Shown here: positions 45,190 to 60,214 of the stretch, piece by piece
How positions within the stretch are numbered: position 1 is the first letter of the stretch
Layout: each line of letters starts with the position of its first letter
Assembly: GCF_002811765.1 (NCBI RefSeq)
Contig: NZ_NPDR01000001.1
Location: forward strand, 558,001 to 622,000
Length of the DNA: 64,000 nucleotides
Direction of reading: 5' to 3'
From: Leptospira saintgironsiae
GTDB lineage: Bacteria; Spirochaetota; Leptospiria; Leptospirales; Leptospiraceae
Made by a program: the position numbers and the translations under genes
Notes under the pieces: model-generated
Seen by the model: the letters and a program-made list of their open reading frames with translations, nothing else
Told to the model about the DNA's origin: nothing
The model's database searches: none

Positions 45190-46770
45190 TTATAATTTTT
45201 CTGGCCAGTTTAACTTCTCCGCTAAAGCCCTAAGGATTAGGATCAAAGCGTAGGTATCCATCTTGCAATAAGCAATCAGGTCTGACTCCACTCTTATTCT
45301 TTCCTGGTCCGAGACATTCTCAGTTTTGATCCTTAAAAATTCGGAGTTAGCGATATGACCCGCGTTGATCGTAAGTTCTTTGTAATTTGCGCCTGTAAGA
45401 ACGGGGAGAACAACCTTTAAAGAAGTGGTCCCTCCTTGGGCGGGATGATAATAATCGTAGTCCCAAAATGGTTTTGCTAGATCCGAAAAATCAGGCTCTA
45501 TGGATTGGAACCATTCCTTATATTTTGGATAAGCTTGGACTGATTCCTTCAAACAACGTTTTTCGAAACTATCATTGAATGCAAGAATGGTCCCTCCTGG
45601 TTTGATCTGAGAAGAGAGAGATTCTAAGATCCCAAGCCTTGGATCCTTTTCATGATCGTCTATATAAGTATATTCTTCTGGCTTTTCTTTTAGATCATTT
45701 CGGATCACATGCAAAGAATATAAAAAAGGAACATGTTGGAAAGGATGGGTATCCTTATAAACAGGAACAGGTGGATTGATTGTTTCAAAATCCAAACAAT
45801 ATAAAGGAAACTTTAATTTGTTAAGAAAAGCCAAAAGTGAATCTTTATCTAGATATTCTTTTCCGGTCTTTATAGCTTCTACTTGGATCTTTTGGCGATG
45901 AGTAAATTCAGAATCAGGCTCTACTTCGGAAAGGTTTCGGATCCCTTGATTCCAAAGAGTAAGAGTGAGATCTTTCCCTTCCCTTAATGTGAATAGATCT
46001 CCTGGAGGAGAATCTGAATAACAGGATTCTGGATGGATACAATTTCTGGGATGATCACAATGTTTGGAAGAGGTGATAGAAGGAATTTTATCTTTTTCTA
46101 ATACTTCTAGGAGATTATATGCTTTTTCTTTGATATCTCCCAGATTTGCCAAAGTTTCCTTGCTACAATCTTTTTTATGAAATAATCGATTCGGATCTAT
46201 TTCTGCTCCCGTATAAGAATATTCTGAACTTACTGTCCATACTTGGGTAGAACTTACCTTATATCCTGCTTCTTCCAAAACCATTCTGATAAAAGAAAGT
46301 TCCGAGATATGAGTTCTTTTAGCAGAAGAGGATGCTTTGATGATAATTGCCTGCCAACCTTCTTCATTAGGAATTAGAAAGTCAGCTCTTGTATCAAAAA
46401 ATTTTGTTCTAACACAAGCGCCTTTGACAGGTTGTTTTGAATCTAGATACGATCTGGTTTTTGAATCTTTATATCCTGCATGTTTTGCATCTGGAAAAAG
46501 ATTACCTGCAATATCTTTGAGTAAGGACTTTTGTTTGGGAGAAATGAACTGATTGGAAATATCGAATTCATAATTCGGCTCTTTTAGAAATTTCCAAAAT
46601 TGTAATTCACAATATTGTCCTGTTTGGAAAGCGGATCTTCCTAAGAGAGGAAGTTCTTTTTCCCTGTAGGGAGCCAGAACATCGAATAGAAGTTTTCGTC
46701 TGAGTGTTTCCGGAAAGAGAAAAGACAACCGCCGAATCGAGGTTCTTAGTAATTTAGGAACCGAATCCAT
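45190..46770 (-). CDS. DUF2779 Fe-S nuclease: Cas4/AddB-like plus DEDD-type exonuclease
   Basis: A 526-residue protein. The N-terminal half resembles Cas4/AddB-type PD-(D/E)XK nucleases: Cys54, Asp130 in RADFL, and a cysteine cluster Cys238, Cys244, Cys250 that with Cys54 could hold a [4Fe-4S] cluster. The expected ExK is IIIK at 142-145, so the catalytic Glu may be lost. The C-terminal half is DUF2779, with LDFET (probable DEDD motif I), AFNDSFEKRC and CKMDT, consistent with an RNase-H-fold exonuclease. No Cas genes or repeats are nearby. Function, presumably DNA processing, is inferred. Confidence 0.75.
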   Translation of the reverse strand: MDSVPKLLRTSIRRLSFLFPETLRRKLLFDVLAPYREKELPLLGRSAFQTGQYCELQFWKFLKEPNYEFDISNQFISPKQKSLLKDIAGNLFPDAKHAGYKDSKTRSYLDSKQPVKGACVRTKFFDTRADFLIPNEEGWQAIIIKASSSAKRTHISELSFIRMVLEEAGYKVSSTQVWTVSSEYSYTGAEIDPNRLFHKKDCSKETLANLGDIKEKAYNLLEVLEKDKIPSITSSKHCDHPRNCIHPESCYSDSPPGDLFTLREGKDLTLTLWNQGIRNLSEVEPDSEFTHRQKIQVEAIKTGKEYLDKDSLLAFLNKLKFPLYCLDFETINPPVPVYKDTHPFQHVPFLYSLHVIRNDLKEKPEEYTYIDDHEKDPRLGILESLSSQIKPGGTILAFNDSFEKRCLKESVQAYPKYKEWFQSIEPDFSDLAKPFWDYDYYHPAQGGTTSLKVVLPVLTGANYKELTINAGHIANSEFLRIKTENVSDQERIRVESDLIAYCKMDTYALILILRALAEKLNWPEKL

Positions 46771-46819
46771 GGCGGAGTCTTTTCTTGTCCGAGGGGAAAA
46801 ATTCCCGAGATCGGAAAGT

Positions 46820-47977
46820 TTAAGCCAAAAGTACCTTAATGTCTTTCGGGCTGGATGCGCTGTAAATTTTGTTCTCAGAAGTTCCCAAGTTTGCTTGGGT
46901 TAGTTTTTGAGAAACAACGCTTGGTCCAAAATCGATACCGACTAACTTAGGAGTTTTAACAAAAGTAGTCGTTGCTTTGTCCCAGTAAAGAGCTTTGATC
47001 AGAACTTCTCTGAATAAAGGTAAACTGATGTCCGCTTCGTTCTGGTAATTTCTTCCATCAAAGATAGAATAAACTGGGATTTTCAGATCAGAACCTTTAT
47101 AGCTGAATCCGATTCTTTCCATATCTTTTGGAACAGTTTTTTCAGTCTCGTCCATGATAGGGCAATGGAAAGGAGCAGTAGTTCTTAAGTAGACGAATTT
47201 TACTTTTTTCTCATCCATCTCTGCTTTGAACTTTTTGCGTAGAGCAAGAAGAGCTTCTGGATTTCCAGAAACGATATTTGAATCAGGAGTATTGAATAGA
47301 GAAACATAAATTGCTTTAGTTCCGCTGAGCCCAAGCTCTGTATTTGTCTGTTGAACTCTTTCTGAAAGTTCAGCAGCACTATAACCGATGACTGCAACCA
47401 TTGGAGCAGGCTGTTTGTCTCCGATCTCTTCGTTTCCTTTTAGAACTTCTTCAGAAGGATTAAAAATTCCATAAAGTTCCTGAGCTCTGTATCCAAGATA
47501 TAGAACGAATTTCAAAAACTTAGTATATTCTTTGTAGAAGTCAGCGCCTTCTTTTCCTAATGCAATTAATACTGCAGGAATAATCCCTTGGCTATGACCG
47601 GTTGCTCCAGAAGCATTTGCGATTAATTCAGAAGTAGCGAAACCTTTGTTAACTAAAGAGACGTAATTTGCTGTTTGTGTAAGGAAGATACCTACGATAG
47701 AAACTGTAGCGCTGCAGAGATAGTTTTCGTCTGGAGCGGATTCTGGATTTTTGATCCAAGATTCGAAATCATATCCTTGAGAGATGATATCTTTTCTTAA
47801 GCTAGGAACTTCCTCTGCTAGAGCTTTGAAAGCTGTATCAAACAATTCTTTTAAAGAAGGATCTGTTTCGTAAAGTTTGGAAAGTTCCTTCAACCAAGGA
47901 GAACCTTGGCCCCCAAATTGCAAAAATAGTTTATTGCCTTGAGCTTTTGCTTCATTCAAAAAGTTTGCTACTGCCAT
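46820..47977 (-). CDS. Malonyl/acyl-transferase-like protein (FAS-I-type AT domain)
   Basis: A 385-residue acyltransferase. FGGQGS near residues 21-26, the nucleophile elbow GHSQG with Ser129, and TAPFHCPIM with the catalytic histidine match the malonyl/acetyl-transferase family. The elbow GHSQG and the FGGQGS start recall the AT domain of type I fatty acid synthases more than the usual FabD (GHSLGE). It could serve fatty acid or another acyl-carrier pathway; no acp or fab gene lies beside it. It stands alone on the minus strand. Confidence 0.72.
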   Translation of the reverse strand: MAVANFLNEAKAQGNKLFLQFGGQGSPWLKELSKLYETDPSLKELFDTAFKALAEEVPSLRKDIISQGYDFESWIKNPESAPDENYLCSATVSIVGIFLTQTANYVSLVNKGFATSELIANASGATGHSQGIIPAVLIALGKEGADFYKEYTKFLKFVLYLGYRAQELYGIFNPSEEVLKGNEEIGDKQPAPMVAVIGYSAAELSERVQQTNTELGLSGTKAIYVSLFNTPDSNIVSGNPEALLALRKKFKAEMDEKKVKFVYLRTTAPFHCPIMDETEKTVPKDMERIGFSYKGSDLKIPVYSIFDGRNYQNEADISLPLFREVLIKALYWDKATTTFVKTPKLVGIDFGPSVVSQKLTQANLGTSENKIYSASSPKDIKVLLA

Positions 47978-48255
47978 ACAATGCCTTGTTATAAGTCGTT
48001 AGAAGATGCTTTTCTTTCTAGCCTTGGGTTCGCAATTCTTTTTTAATGAGCTTTTTTGCCATCCGTTGCTGTTCGTAAAGAACGACCGTTCCATTAAACA
48101 TCCGTTTATTCCCTTGAAATCTCTCAAAACCTTGTGGTTCGGTCTTTCTCCGGGAAAATGATTGACCTAGTCGGGTCCGCATGAGGTTATTCTTTCCGAA
48201 ACCCTTCTAATTAGAAATATCTTCCAATCTCCGGTAGGACCGGACAGAAAACAAT

Positions 48256-49188
48256 ATGATAAAAGTAAGGAACCTTTCCAAATTTTACGGAGAGAAATTA
48301 GCCATTGATCGCCTGAATTTCGAACTCAAAGAGGGAGAAATTGTAGGCTTACTTGGCCTTAACGGTGCAGGAAAAACAACCACGATCCGGATACTCACTG
48401 GTTACCTAATGGCGACCGATGGGTTATGCGAGTTCAACGGACTTAACACATTCGAACATCCTATTGATGTAAAGAAGAAGATCGGTTATCTTCCGGAAAC
48501 TCCTCCTTTGTATCCTGAATTAACTGTGAGTGAGTATCTCACTTTCGCAGCTCGGATCAAACAGATCTCAGAAGAAGATATTCCTTCCGAGCTGAATCGA
48601 GTTTTAGGTCTTACTGATCTTACTCAAGTAAAAGAAAAGGTGATCGAAACTCTTTCTTTAGGATTCAGAAAGAGGGTAGGGATTGCTCAGGCTATTTTAG
48701 GAAATCCTGAAATTATTATCATGGATGAACCTATTTCAGGCTTGGACCCGAAACAAATAGTAGAAATTCGTAATCTAATTCATGGTTTGAAGGAAAAGCA
48801 TACAATTCTTCTTTCTAGCCATATTCTTCCTGAAGTTTACAAAACATGTAATCGATTCCTTTTCTTGCATAAAGGAAGATTGGTATACCAATGTGATCGC
48901 CAGGAATTGGAAAGAGAGATGGAAAATCTTTCTGGTCTCGAAGTAACCTTGTCCGGAAAATCCAGATCGGAAACCGAATCCTATTTGAGCGGTGTTGCAA
49001 GCAAGTTAGGTGCGACATTCAAATTCGTGGGAGAAGATTCGGTAGGTTCTACATTCTTGATCAACACTTCTTCCGAAAGAAAGTTTAAAGAAGAATTATA
49101 TTCGGGAATTTCTTCTTCCGGTATCCTGCCTGAATTTATTCGCAAGCAGGATGTGACCTTAGAACAAATCTTTATGAACAAGGTTTAA
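48256..49188 (+). CDS. ABC transporter ATPase, Gld-type
   Basis: A 310-residue ATPase. Walker A is GLNGAGKTT (34-42), the signature is LSLGFRKR, and Walker B is [13 protein letters not shown]. It resembles GldA-type exporters and is followed by a permease and a GldG-family protein, which together are the known gliding/export ABC set. The 4-base gap to the permease supports one operon. Leptospira does not glide in the Bacteroidetes manner, so the exported substrate is unknown. Confidence 0.9.
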   Translation: MIKVRNLSKFYGEKLAIDRLNFELKEGEIVGLLGLNGAGKTTTIRILTGYLMATDGLCEFNGLNTFEHPIDVKKKIGYLPETPPLYPELTVSEYLTFAARIKQISEEDIPSELNRVLGLTDLTQVKEKVIETLSLGFRKRVGIAQAILGNPEIIIMDEPISGLDPKQIVEIRNLIHGLKEKHTILLSSHILPEVYKTCNRFLFLHKGRLVYQCDRQELEREMENLSGLEVTLSGKSRSETESYLSGVASKLGATFKFVGEDSVGSTFLINTSSERKFKEELYSGISSSGILPEFIRKQDVTLEQIFMNKV

Positions 49189-49191
49189 TTC

Positions 49192-51843
<2,652 letters not shown>

Positions 51844-51854
<11 letters not shown>

Positions 51855-52956
51855 ACTCTATCTACTCGGCCTAGTTGTTGTTTTACTATTTCTGGCCTTC
51901 TTCTTATTAGAAAAAACAAAAGAAGATTCAACTGAAATAGAATACTGGAAACTTTCTTTAGATCGTATCGAATACTATCCCCCTACCGAACAGTGGGTAG
52001 AAAGAACCGGAGACAAATTTTATTCTAAACCTTTTACGATCTTTGTGAAAGAAGGGATCAAGAAGAGAGAAAAATTTTTTTCAGTATTGAACAAAGATAC
52101 TGAAACAGGAAAAGATATAGAATACGAAGGCGGTTATAATTCTGAAAATACCGTCAGAGATTTTGCGACTTATAGAGTAAAAGGAACGGAAGAAGTTTTA
52201 GAAGGAATTCAAATTAAAGAATCCTTACAATTAGGAGAGGACTCTCCTAAATTAGTTTTTTATTCCGGCAGTACTTCTAAAACTTTAAGGATCGGAAAAA
52301 AACATTCTTTAGGTTCTACTCGAGTGGTCTTGCATGAAGGGCAGATCCGTAATATTCTAACTTCTTCTTCTTATCTGTTTGATAGATTCCAAAAAGGTCC
52401 TCAGGATTTCCGTCAAAAAAGTATCCTGACCTTGAATAAGGAATATGTAAAAGAAATTTCTTATATAGATGAGAGCGGGACTTCTATCCGTATCGATAAT
52501 ACACCGTTCGAATCCAATAGTATCAAAAAGAATTTCTGGCGCAGACTTTCCGGAGAGATTATCTTACTAGAGCCAAAGCTTGGAGAAGATCTCTACAGAT
52601 TTATGACCGGTTTAAAGGTAGAAACTTTTCCGGATGATGAGAATGGCGCGGGATTCGGTATTGGGAATATTCTAGCTCCAAACGCGGAGAAGTCTGAATT
52701 TTCTTTAGCGAGTGTAAAGGTTTTGATTTCCGATGGGAACGAGATCGTATATCGTTTTCATAAGGAAACAAGTATAGGAGATAAAAAACTAACTCCTGTG
52801 GTCCGAATTATAAATTCTAATTTTAAAGAACCTCCGGTTTATGTAATAGCAAATGCATTTACTCAGATCCAAGCTGCGGCAAACGCAATCAAAGATGCAA
52901 AGGCGATTGTAAAACCTGCTAAAGGCAAAACAGGAAATACTTCTCGGAAAAAATAA
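51844..52956 (+). CDS. DUF4340-type protein
   Basis: A 370-residue protein with one N-terminal membrane anchor (about residues 4-20) and an extracytoplasmic beta-rich DUF4340 region with repeated elements, as in proteins encoded with GldG ABC systems. It overlaps GldG by 11 bases and is 1 base from the Yip1-like gene. Function not known. Confidence 0.82.
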
Positions 52957-53585
52957 TGTTTTTGATCACGCCGAACTCAGAACTTACTGAAGCAGAAAAG
53001 TCTAAACTTTCTCTTTTAGAGAAAATTTTCAGGGCTCCTACGGAAGCTTTTGATCTGTATCTTAGAAATGTTTCTCTAGGTAGAAAGGAATTATTAAGAT
53101 TACATTATGCACTTTGGGTGCTTGCTCCGATTTCTAAAATCGCAGGTAATCTGATCAAAATTGTTTTGGATCTTGTTTTCGGAAATGAAGTGGATTTTAA
53201 TCCATTATCCGGAGTGATCACTTCTCTTATTATCTATCCTGTTTTACTATTAGTAGTTTCGCAGTATGATGTGGTCCGAGTGTTTTATAGAAAAGTGGAT
53301 CGTACAAAAGGCGAGAATTATCCTGCTGCGGATGTTCTAACTTTGGCATTTTTAGCATTCTCTGCGTCTTCTGTATTTTGGATCTTGCCAAGCCCGATTA
53401 ACTTAGGGCTGATAGGAATTTCCTTTTTGTATTCGGTTTATCTTTCTTATATTGGAATGAAACGAGTCAGCGGCGTGGACTCTAAAGAAATTCTAATATT
53501 CTTTCTTTTTGGAAGTGCTTATCTTTTAAGTATTTCTTTAGTCTTTGTATTCATCTATAATATCATTAGGACATTATTAAATTGA
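52956..53585 (+). CDS. Yip1-like membrane protein
   Basis: A 209-residue polytopic protein with five predicted transmembrane helices, resembling the Yip1 domain group: a soluble N-terminus ([13 protein letters not shown]) then helices ending [13 protein letters not shown]. It overlaps mpl by 4 bases (TTGA). Role in the ABC system is inferred from its position. Confidence 0.65.
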   Translation: MFLITPNSELTEAEKSKLSLLEKIFRAPTEAFDLYLRNVSLGRKELLRLHYALWVLAPISKIAGNLIKIVLDLVFGNEVDFNPLSGVITSLIIYPVLLLVVSQYDVVRVFYRKVDRTKGENYPAADVLTLAFLAFSASSVFWILPSPINLGLIGISFLYSVYLSYIGMKRVSGVDSKEILIFFLFGSAYLLSISLVFVFIYNIIRTLLN

Positions 53586-54978
53586 AAATCCATCTGATAG
53601 GGATAGGCGGGATCGCAATGGGAAACCTGGCTTCTATGTTAAGAAGTCTAGGTCATGAAGTTTCCGGTTCTGATGCTGGAGTATATCCTCCGATGTCCGA
53701 TAAATTAAAAGAGTGGGGAATTCCTTACTCCGAAGGTTTTGATGCAGAAAGAGTCAAAGGTAAAGATTTAATTGTAGTTGGAAACGCGATCTCCAGAGGA
53801 AACCCTGAGGTAGAAGAAGTCCTAAATTCAGGATTGGAATATGTTTCCATGTCCGCAGCATTAGAAAGATATATTCTTGCTGGAAAAAAAGTAGTAGTGG
53901 TTGCGGGAACTCATGGCAAGACAACGACCACATTCTTAATTCATCACTTACTGAAAGAAGTTGGATTGAATCCTGGATTATTCGTAGGTGGAATTCGTAA
54001 GGACGGATTTCCTGGTTTCGAATTTACAAACGGAAACTATTTCGTAATCGAAGGGGACGAATACGACACTGCATTTTTCGATAAGGCTTCTAAGTTTTTA
54101 CATTATAGACCTACATATGCAGTGTTGAATGCATTAGATTTTGATCATGCAGATATATTCAAAGATATCGGAGAGATCGAAACAATGTTTTCTAGATTGC
54201 TCAGACTTGTACCTGGAAATGGAAAAGTATATTACTGGGCCGGTGCTTCAAATCTAAAACGAATTTGTGGAGAAGCTTCCAAATTCATAAAATCAGAAGC
54301 ATTTGAATTTAACAAAAAGGATTCAATTCTCACTTGGAAGAAGGGAGAATTATACTCTGGAGAGAGACTTCTCCGCCCAGGATTTTTCGGAAATCATAAT
54401 TATAGAAATGCAGAAGTTGCTCTCAGGGTTTGCGAAGAAATATTAAAAAAAGAGAATATTCCTAAAGCCAAGGAAAAACTGTTGGATGCCTTGGAATCCT
54501 TTCCAGGTGTAAAACGTAGACAAGAGATATTATTCGAATCTGCCAAAAGTATTCTGATCGAGGACTTTGCCCATCATCCTGTCGCGGTAGAAGAAACTAT
54601 CCGTTCCGTTAAACAGAGATTTCCTGGTTTTAAAATTATCAGTTTGTTTGAGCCAAGAAGCGCTACTTCTCATCGAAACGTTTTTCAAAAGGAATATTCT
54701 TTTGCGTTTAAGGGTTCTGCGGTAACCATGATTACCGAAATTTATAATTTGAAAAAGGTCTCTAAAGATAGCCGTTTGGACGTGAAAAAGCTGATTCTGA
54801 AACTTCCAAAACATTCTGGTACCCTTCCATTTTACTGCAAGGACCCCAAGGATCTGGTCCAGAAAGTTCGGAAAATCCTTCCCCAATTCGAGAAGGATAA
54901 AATCCTGATCCTAGCCATGTCCAATGGGGCTTTCGGCGGAATTTATCCTTCATTGAAGGAATTGGTCGGATCTAGAAA

Positions 54979-54982
<4 letters not shown>
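53582..54982 (+). CDS. mpl: Murein peptide ligase Mpl
   Basis: A 466-residue Mur ligase that reattaches recycled tripeptide to UDP-N-acetylmuramate. The NAD-like [11 protein letters not shown] start is followed by the P-loop GTHGKTTTT (109-117), [11 protein letters not shown] and [11 protein letters not shown] of the Mpl subfamily, and a C-terminal domain with [12 protein letters not shown]. The start is TTG at 53582 in a TTGA overlap. Followed by pheS through an ATGA overlap. Confidence 0.93.
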
Positions 54983-56431
<1,449 letters not shown>

Positions 56432-56467
56432 ATTCTCCATTTACAATCATACCTCAAACCTATATTC

Positions 56468-56929
56468 TTAATCTTCTCCCATAGGAAGTTCTAAAGGTTT
56501 TCCTGTTTCTGCTAAACTTTTCATAGAAGATAAAACTCTCGCCCATCCTCCATCTGCAGAACGTTCGTAAGAAGGATCTCCTTCTTTGATTTGATCGTTC
56601 ACAAGTTTTAATCTGGTTAATTTACCATAAGGTTCCAAGCTATAAACTGTTCTGGATTCAAAGTTTTTATAATGTTCTCCGTATACAGAACCTACTAAAA
56701 GAGTCATTGATAGAATTTTGTTCGGAATAATTTCTAAAATTTTTCCTTCTACATGGACTGTTTTATCTCCCGAAAGTCCAGGGCCGATGTATGCGTAATT
56801 ACTTCCTGTTTTGAAATCAGATTCGATCCCACATCCATGAAAAATTTTGCTACTTTCTTCTTTAGAAACTAAAATGTTCCAAACCTGTTCTGGTTTAGCT
56901 GCTATATAAATTTCGTATTTGATTTCCAT
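56468..56929 (-). CDS. SRPBCC (AHSA1-like) protein
   Basis: A 153-residue START/SRPBCC-fold protein, starting MEIKYEIYIAAKPEQVWNIL, the typical AHSA1-type opening. The in-frame ATG at 56968 adds 13 charged residues not seen in the family, so I start at 56929. It is divergent from an AraC-type regulator gene that may control it. It may bind a hydrophobic ligand. Confidence 0.75.
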   Translation of the reverse strand: MEIKYEIYIAAKPEQVWNILVSKEESSKIFHGCGIESDFKTGSNYAYIGPGLSGDKTVHVEGKILEIIPNKILSMTLLVGSVYGEHYKNFESRTVYSLEPYGKLTRLKLVNDQIKEGDPSYERSADGGWARVLSSMKSLAETGKPLELPMGED

Positions 56930-57064
56930 ATTATCTCGTTTAGTTCGATCCGATCGATCTTCTCCCATTTTTGTAGGAAGAAGAATAACAGAGCACTAAA
57001 CAAAAAGATTGTAAAAACGCGACAAATGAGGAGAATTTGGAAGAAATAATTCCAGGGTTCTATC

Positions 57065-57862
57065 TTGAAAACAGACTTAAACAGACCGAGAGGGATCATC
57101 AAATCCATTACAGGAGAGAATTGGAGTTTAACAAGAAGTGCTCCTTCTAAGGGTTTAAGTTTTTTCGTAGAACATTATTGGTCTGTTCGTTGGGACATGA
57201 GAGAAGCAGGACCAATGGTACAAGAAAATCTTCCTCATCCTTCTGTTCATTTGGTATTTGAAAAAGAGAATACTAAAATTTTCGGAGTGGTTAGCGGTAG
57301 GTTCGCACAAAGGTTAGAAGGAGAAGGTAGTGTATTCGGGATTAAATTTAAACCCGGTGCATTCTATCCTTTTTATAAAAAATCAGTTTCTGAAATCACT
57401 GATAAAACAATTCGAATAGAAGAAGTTTTTGGAATTCCAACAGAACCTTTAGAAAGAGAAGTATTTGAATTAGATTCTGAATCAGATCGTGTACAATTTG
57501 CAGAAAATTTTTTATACGATAGGCTTCCAGAAGAAGATAAAACGATCACCTGGATTAACGAGCTAACCGAAAAAGTTTCCAATGATAGATCTATATTAAA
57601 AGTAGAAGATATGGTGAAACTTTCTGGAATGAATAAACGATCTTTGCAAAGGATATTCAACCAGTATGTGGGAGTTAGTCCTAAATGGGTGATCAATCGA
57701 TATAGAATGTTCGAGATCTTGGATCGTATTACCAAAGATACGGACTGGGTCGAGTTAGCACTCGAATTGGGATACTTTGACCAGGCCCATTTTATAAAAG
57801 ATTTCAAAAGAATGGTAGGTAAAAGTCCGGAAGAATATTCCAAAAGTATTCCCGAATCTTAA
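57065..57862 (+). CDS. AraC-family regulator with DUF6597-type N-terminus
   Basis: A 265-residue transcription factor. The N-terminal half (FFVEHYWSVRWDMRE and GIKFKPGAFYPF) is the DUF6597-like beta-barrel that replaces the arabinose-binding domain in many relatives. The C-terminal AraC HTH is clear in VEDMVKLSGMNKRSLQRIFNQYVGVSPKW and ELGYFDQAHFIKDFKRMVGKSPEEY. The start is TTG at 57065. It diverges from the SRPBCC gene, its plausible target. Confidence 0.87.
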   Translation: MKTDLNRPRGIIKSITGENWSLTRSAPSKGLSFFVEHYWSVRWDMREAGPMVQENLPHPSVHLVFEKENTKIFGVVSGRFAQRLEGEGSVFGIKFKPGAFYPFYKKSVSEITDKTIRIEEVFGIPTEPLEREVFELDSESDRVQFAENFLYDRLPEEDKTITWINELTEKVSNDRSILKVEDMVKLSGMNKRSLQRIFNQYVGVSPKWVINRYRMFEILDRITKDTDWVELALELGYFDQAHFIKDFKRMVGKSPEEYSKSIPES

Positions 57863-57879
57863 ATAGATCTATAACCGAG

Positions 57880-60210
57880 CTACTCCACGCAGTTTACCTG
57901 GCATTCTGCTCCTGCTTTTTTTAGGATCTTAACTATATTAGGATTTTCGTATCGATTCTTTTGGACAGCCCAGTCCATAGGAGTCCAACCAATATTATCT
58001 TTTTCGTTTACTCTTGCGCCTGCTTGGATCAAAAGTTTTAAGGATTCAGGATCTCCACTTTCTGCAGCCTTATGAACGGGTGTCCAACCCTCATCATTCT
58101 TCATGTTTAGATCGGCTCCTCTTTGCAAAAGTAATCTTGTGATATCCGGGTATTGAACTGCTAGATGTAAAGGTGTCATTCCATCGTTTCTAGTTGCATT
58201 TGGATCTGCTCCAGATCTTAAGAATAAAGTGCATAACTCATAAAAACCATGAAGCACTGCTCTATGCAGAGGTGTTTCTCCTTCTCCGTTTTTGGAATTT
58301 AATTCTGCTCCAATCTGTAAGAGGAACGAAGATACTTCATAATATCCAAAACCCGCTGACTTATGCAAAGGAGTATTATCCATATAATCTTTTGTATTCG
58401 GATCTGAACCTCTTAGCACAAATCGATTGATATCATCAATTTTTCTTTGGCGAACAGATTCGAAAAAGTCTGAATCCAAACTTGGATTTGTTTTGAGAGA
58501 ATTTCTTAAAATTTTCAAAGAATCGGGACTGATCAGGATCGTATCATTTTCCGCTAATCTTTGTGCAGCGTTTTTGCCTGATTCAGGTTGGATAGAATTC
58601 GGATTTGCTCCTAACTTGATGCATGTATCTACCTGTGTTTTGGATTTTTTATCGATTCCTTCATGAAGAAGAAGGTTCGCAGTTTCTTGATCGAATAAGT
58701 TTTTACCAACCTGAGGAGCTGCCTTGGTACGGAAATGATTGAAATACTTGATCTGCTCTTCTGAAACGAATTCCGACCTCGCTAAAACTTCAAGGATCTG
58801 TTTGAAACCTTCTCCTATCTTTTCTATATAATTTTTTTGACGATCCGGATCTGATTCTAATGCTTCTGCAAGAAATGATTTTTCTAAACTCTGATATAAT
58901 CCGGAAAGTTTACTTTGTAGATAAGATCTTCCTGTAGTTTCAGAAGTTAAAATCTTTCTTTCTACTCTTGATTTTAATGCAGAAGATTCTGGTCCGGATT
59001 TTAATTTGACAAGTTCACTGCGAACAGATCTATAATTTAAGATAGCTCCTGTAAAATCGAAATCTGAGTAGAGTCTATCTCCTTCTTTCTCTTGGAGACC
59101 AAAGATCAGAAAATTTAATTTTTCGATCCGATCATCTAATGCTTTTTCAAATTCAGACAATCTAAAAGAAGAAGGTGTTTTGGTTATATATTCTTTTTTA
59201 AGATCCTTATATTGCTCATTTAATCTTTTTAAAAAAGAAACTTCTCCACCTTTCTGAGCAGATAGGTCCATTTCGGAAAACTTGTCCTTATATATTAGGA
59301 AATATGAATTAGATATTTTGCCTCGGATATTTTTTAGATAATCCGACATTTCCGTTTTGGATCTATCTGAAAGCCTTTGTTCTAATGCATTTAAGGTATC
59401 CACATATTCTGGAATAGATTTTTCGTAGAGTTTTTCTTTTACTAGATCATCTGCTTTAGAAAGTTTTGGTCTGATCGTTTCTATAAAACTTTTAGCACTT
59501 TGATCCTCTATTTTGAAATTCAGAACATTGATCTCACCTGTTTTGTCGTCTTGGACCTTAAAACTGGGAAATTCTACCTTCTCCACTACTCCAGGAAATG
59601 CGGCTGCAAAATTGATTGCATATCTTGGATCGATTAGTTTTCGTCCTGCTTCAGAAGAATAATAATCTATTTGGTATTCCGGAAATTCCAGATCGAAAGA
59701 AGTTTTGATCGTATAAGTTAGTGCAACTGAATCTCTTTTTTGAGATCTTAAATTTATCTTATAACCTTTATTCGAAAGAAAGATAGTACCTGAAATTAAT
59801 TCATCTGCATCGATTGCATCTGCTATCTGTTTCATGCAGATCTCGTCGCTACAGTTTAACTTTTGGTTTAACTCTACTTGTTTAAGAAGTGCAGCTAAAG
59901 AATCATCGTCGGCTATATTATATTTTCCTTCAAAATTTTTTAATATAGAATTGATGATCCCGTTCCTAAATCTACTTTCTAAATATTTTGGAACTCCATT
60001 CTCTAATTTGAGTTTATGGATATAGATCTTCTGGACTGAATTTTCTTTGGCGAAAAGTTCTGAACCGGAGAGAAGGAAAATTAGAGAGATACAAGCAATT
60101 TTTAAAAAAGCGCCCCTTGTAGGAGTTACAACAACGCGAGGCTGCCTATTGACATTCTCTTTATAGTCAACCTTTACATAGGCCCGCGGCATTACAGAAA
60201 TCTTTTCCAA
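57880..60210 (-). CDS. Ankyrin-repeat protein with TolB-like N-terminal domain
   Basis: A 776-residue protein. A hydrophobic segment lies near residues 34-52; the N-terminal domain (about 55-200) resembles lipoprotein-sensing or TolB-like beta domains. A long coiled region (about 230-440) is followed by a degenerate ankyrin-like stretch and five clear ankyrin repeats (about 605-765, each with the TPLHxAA pattern, as in NTPLHKSAGFG, ETPLHRAVLHG and WTPVHKAAESG). TTG at 60210 with AGGAG seven bases before it supports the start. Lies 5 bases after a thioredoxin-like gene, so both are likely one transcript. Confidence 0.8.
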   Translation of the reverse strand: MEKISVMPRAYVKVDYKENVNRQPRVVVTPTRGAFLKIACISLIFLLSGSELFAKENSVQKIYIHKLKLENGVPKYLESRFRNGIINSILKNFEGKYNIADDDSLAALLKQVELNQKLNCSDEICMKQIADAIDADELISGTIFLSNKGYKINLRSQKRDSVALTYTIKTSFDLEFPEYQIDYYSSEAGRKLIDPRYAINFAAAFPGVVEKVEFPSFKVQDDKTGEINVLNFKIEDQSAKSFIETIRPKLSKADDLVKEKLYEKSIPEYVDTLNALEQRLSDRSKTEMSDYLKNIRGKISNSYFLIYKDKFSEMDLSAQKGGEVSFLKRLNEQYKDLKKEYITKTPSSFRLSEFEKALDDRIEKLNFLIFGLQEKEGDRLYSDFDFTGAILNYRSVRSELVKLKSGPESSALKSRVERKILTSETTGRSYLQSKLSGLYQSLEKSFLAEALESDPDRQKNYIEKIGEGFKQILEVLARSEFVSEEQIKYFNHFRTKAAPQVGKNLFDQETANLLLHEGIDKKSKTQVDTCIKLGANPNSIQPESGKNAAQRLAENDTILISPDSLKILRNSLKTNPSLDSDFFESVRQRKIDDINRFVLRGSDPNTKDYMDNTPLHKSAGFGYYEVSSFLLQIGAELNSKNGEGETPLHRAVLHGFYELCTLFLRSGADPNATRNDGMTPLHLAVQYPDITRLLLQRGADLNMKNDEGWTPVHKAAESGDPESLKLLIQAGARVNEKDNIGWTPMDWAVQKNRYENPNIVKILKKAGAECQVNCVE

Positions 60211-60214
60211 AGGA

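Noticed and set aside
45190..46770. CRISPR adaptation module suggested by Cas4-like cysteine cluster.
   Set aside because: No repeat-spacer array or cas1/cas2-type gene is present in the window; DUF2779 proteins occur outside CRISPR loci.
48168..48255. TTGACC box upstream of the Gld-type ATPase.
   Set aside because: The spacing to any -10-like hexamer is wrong or the match is poor.
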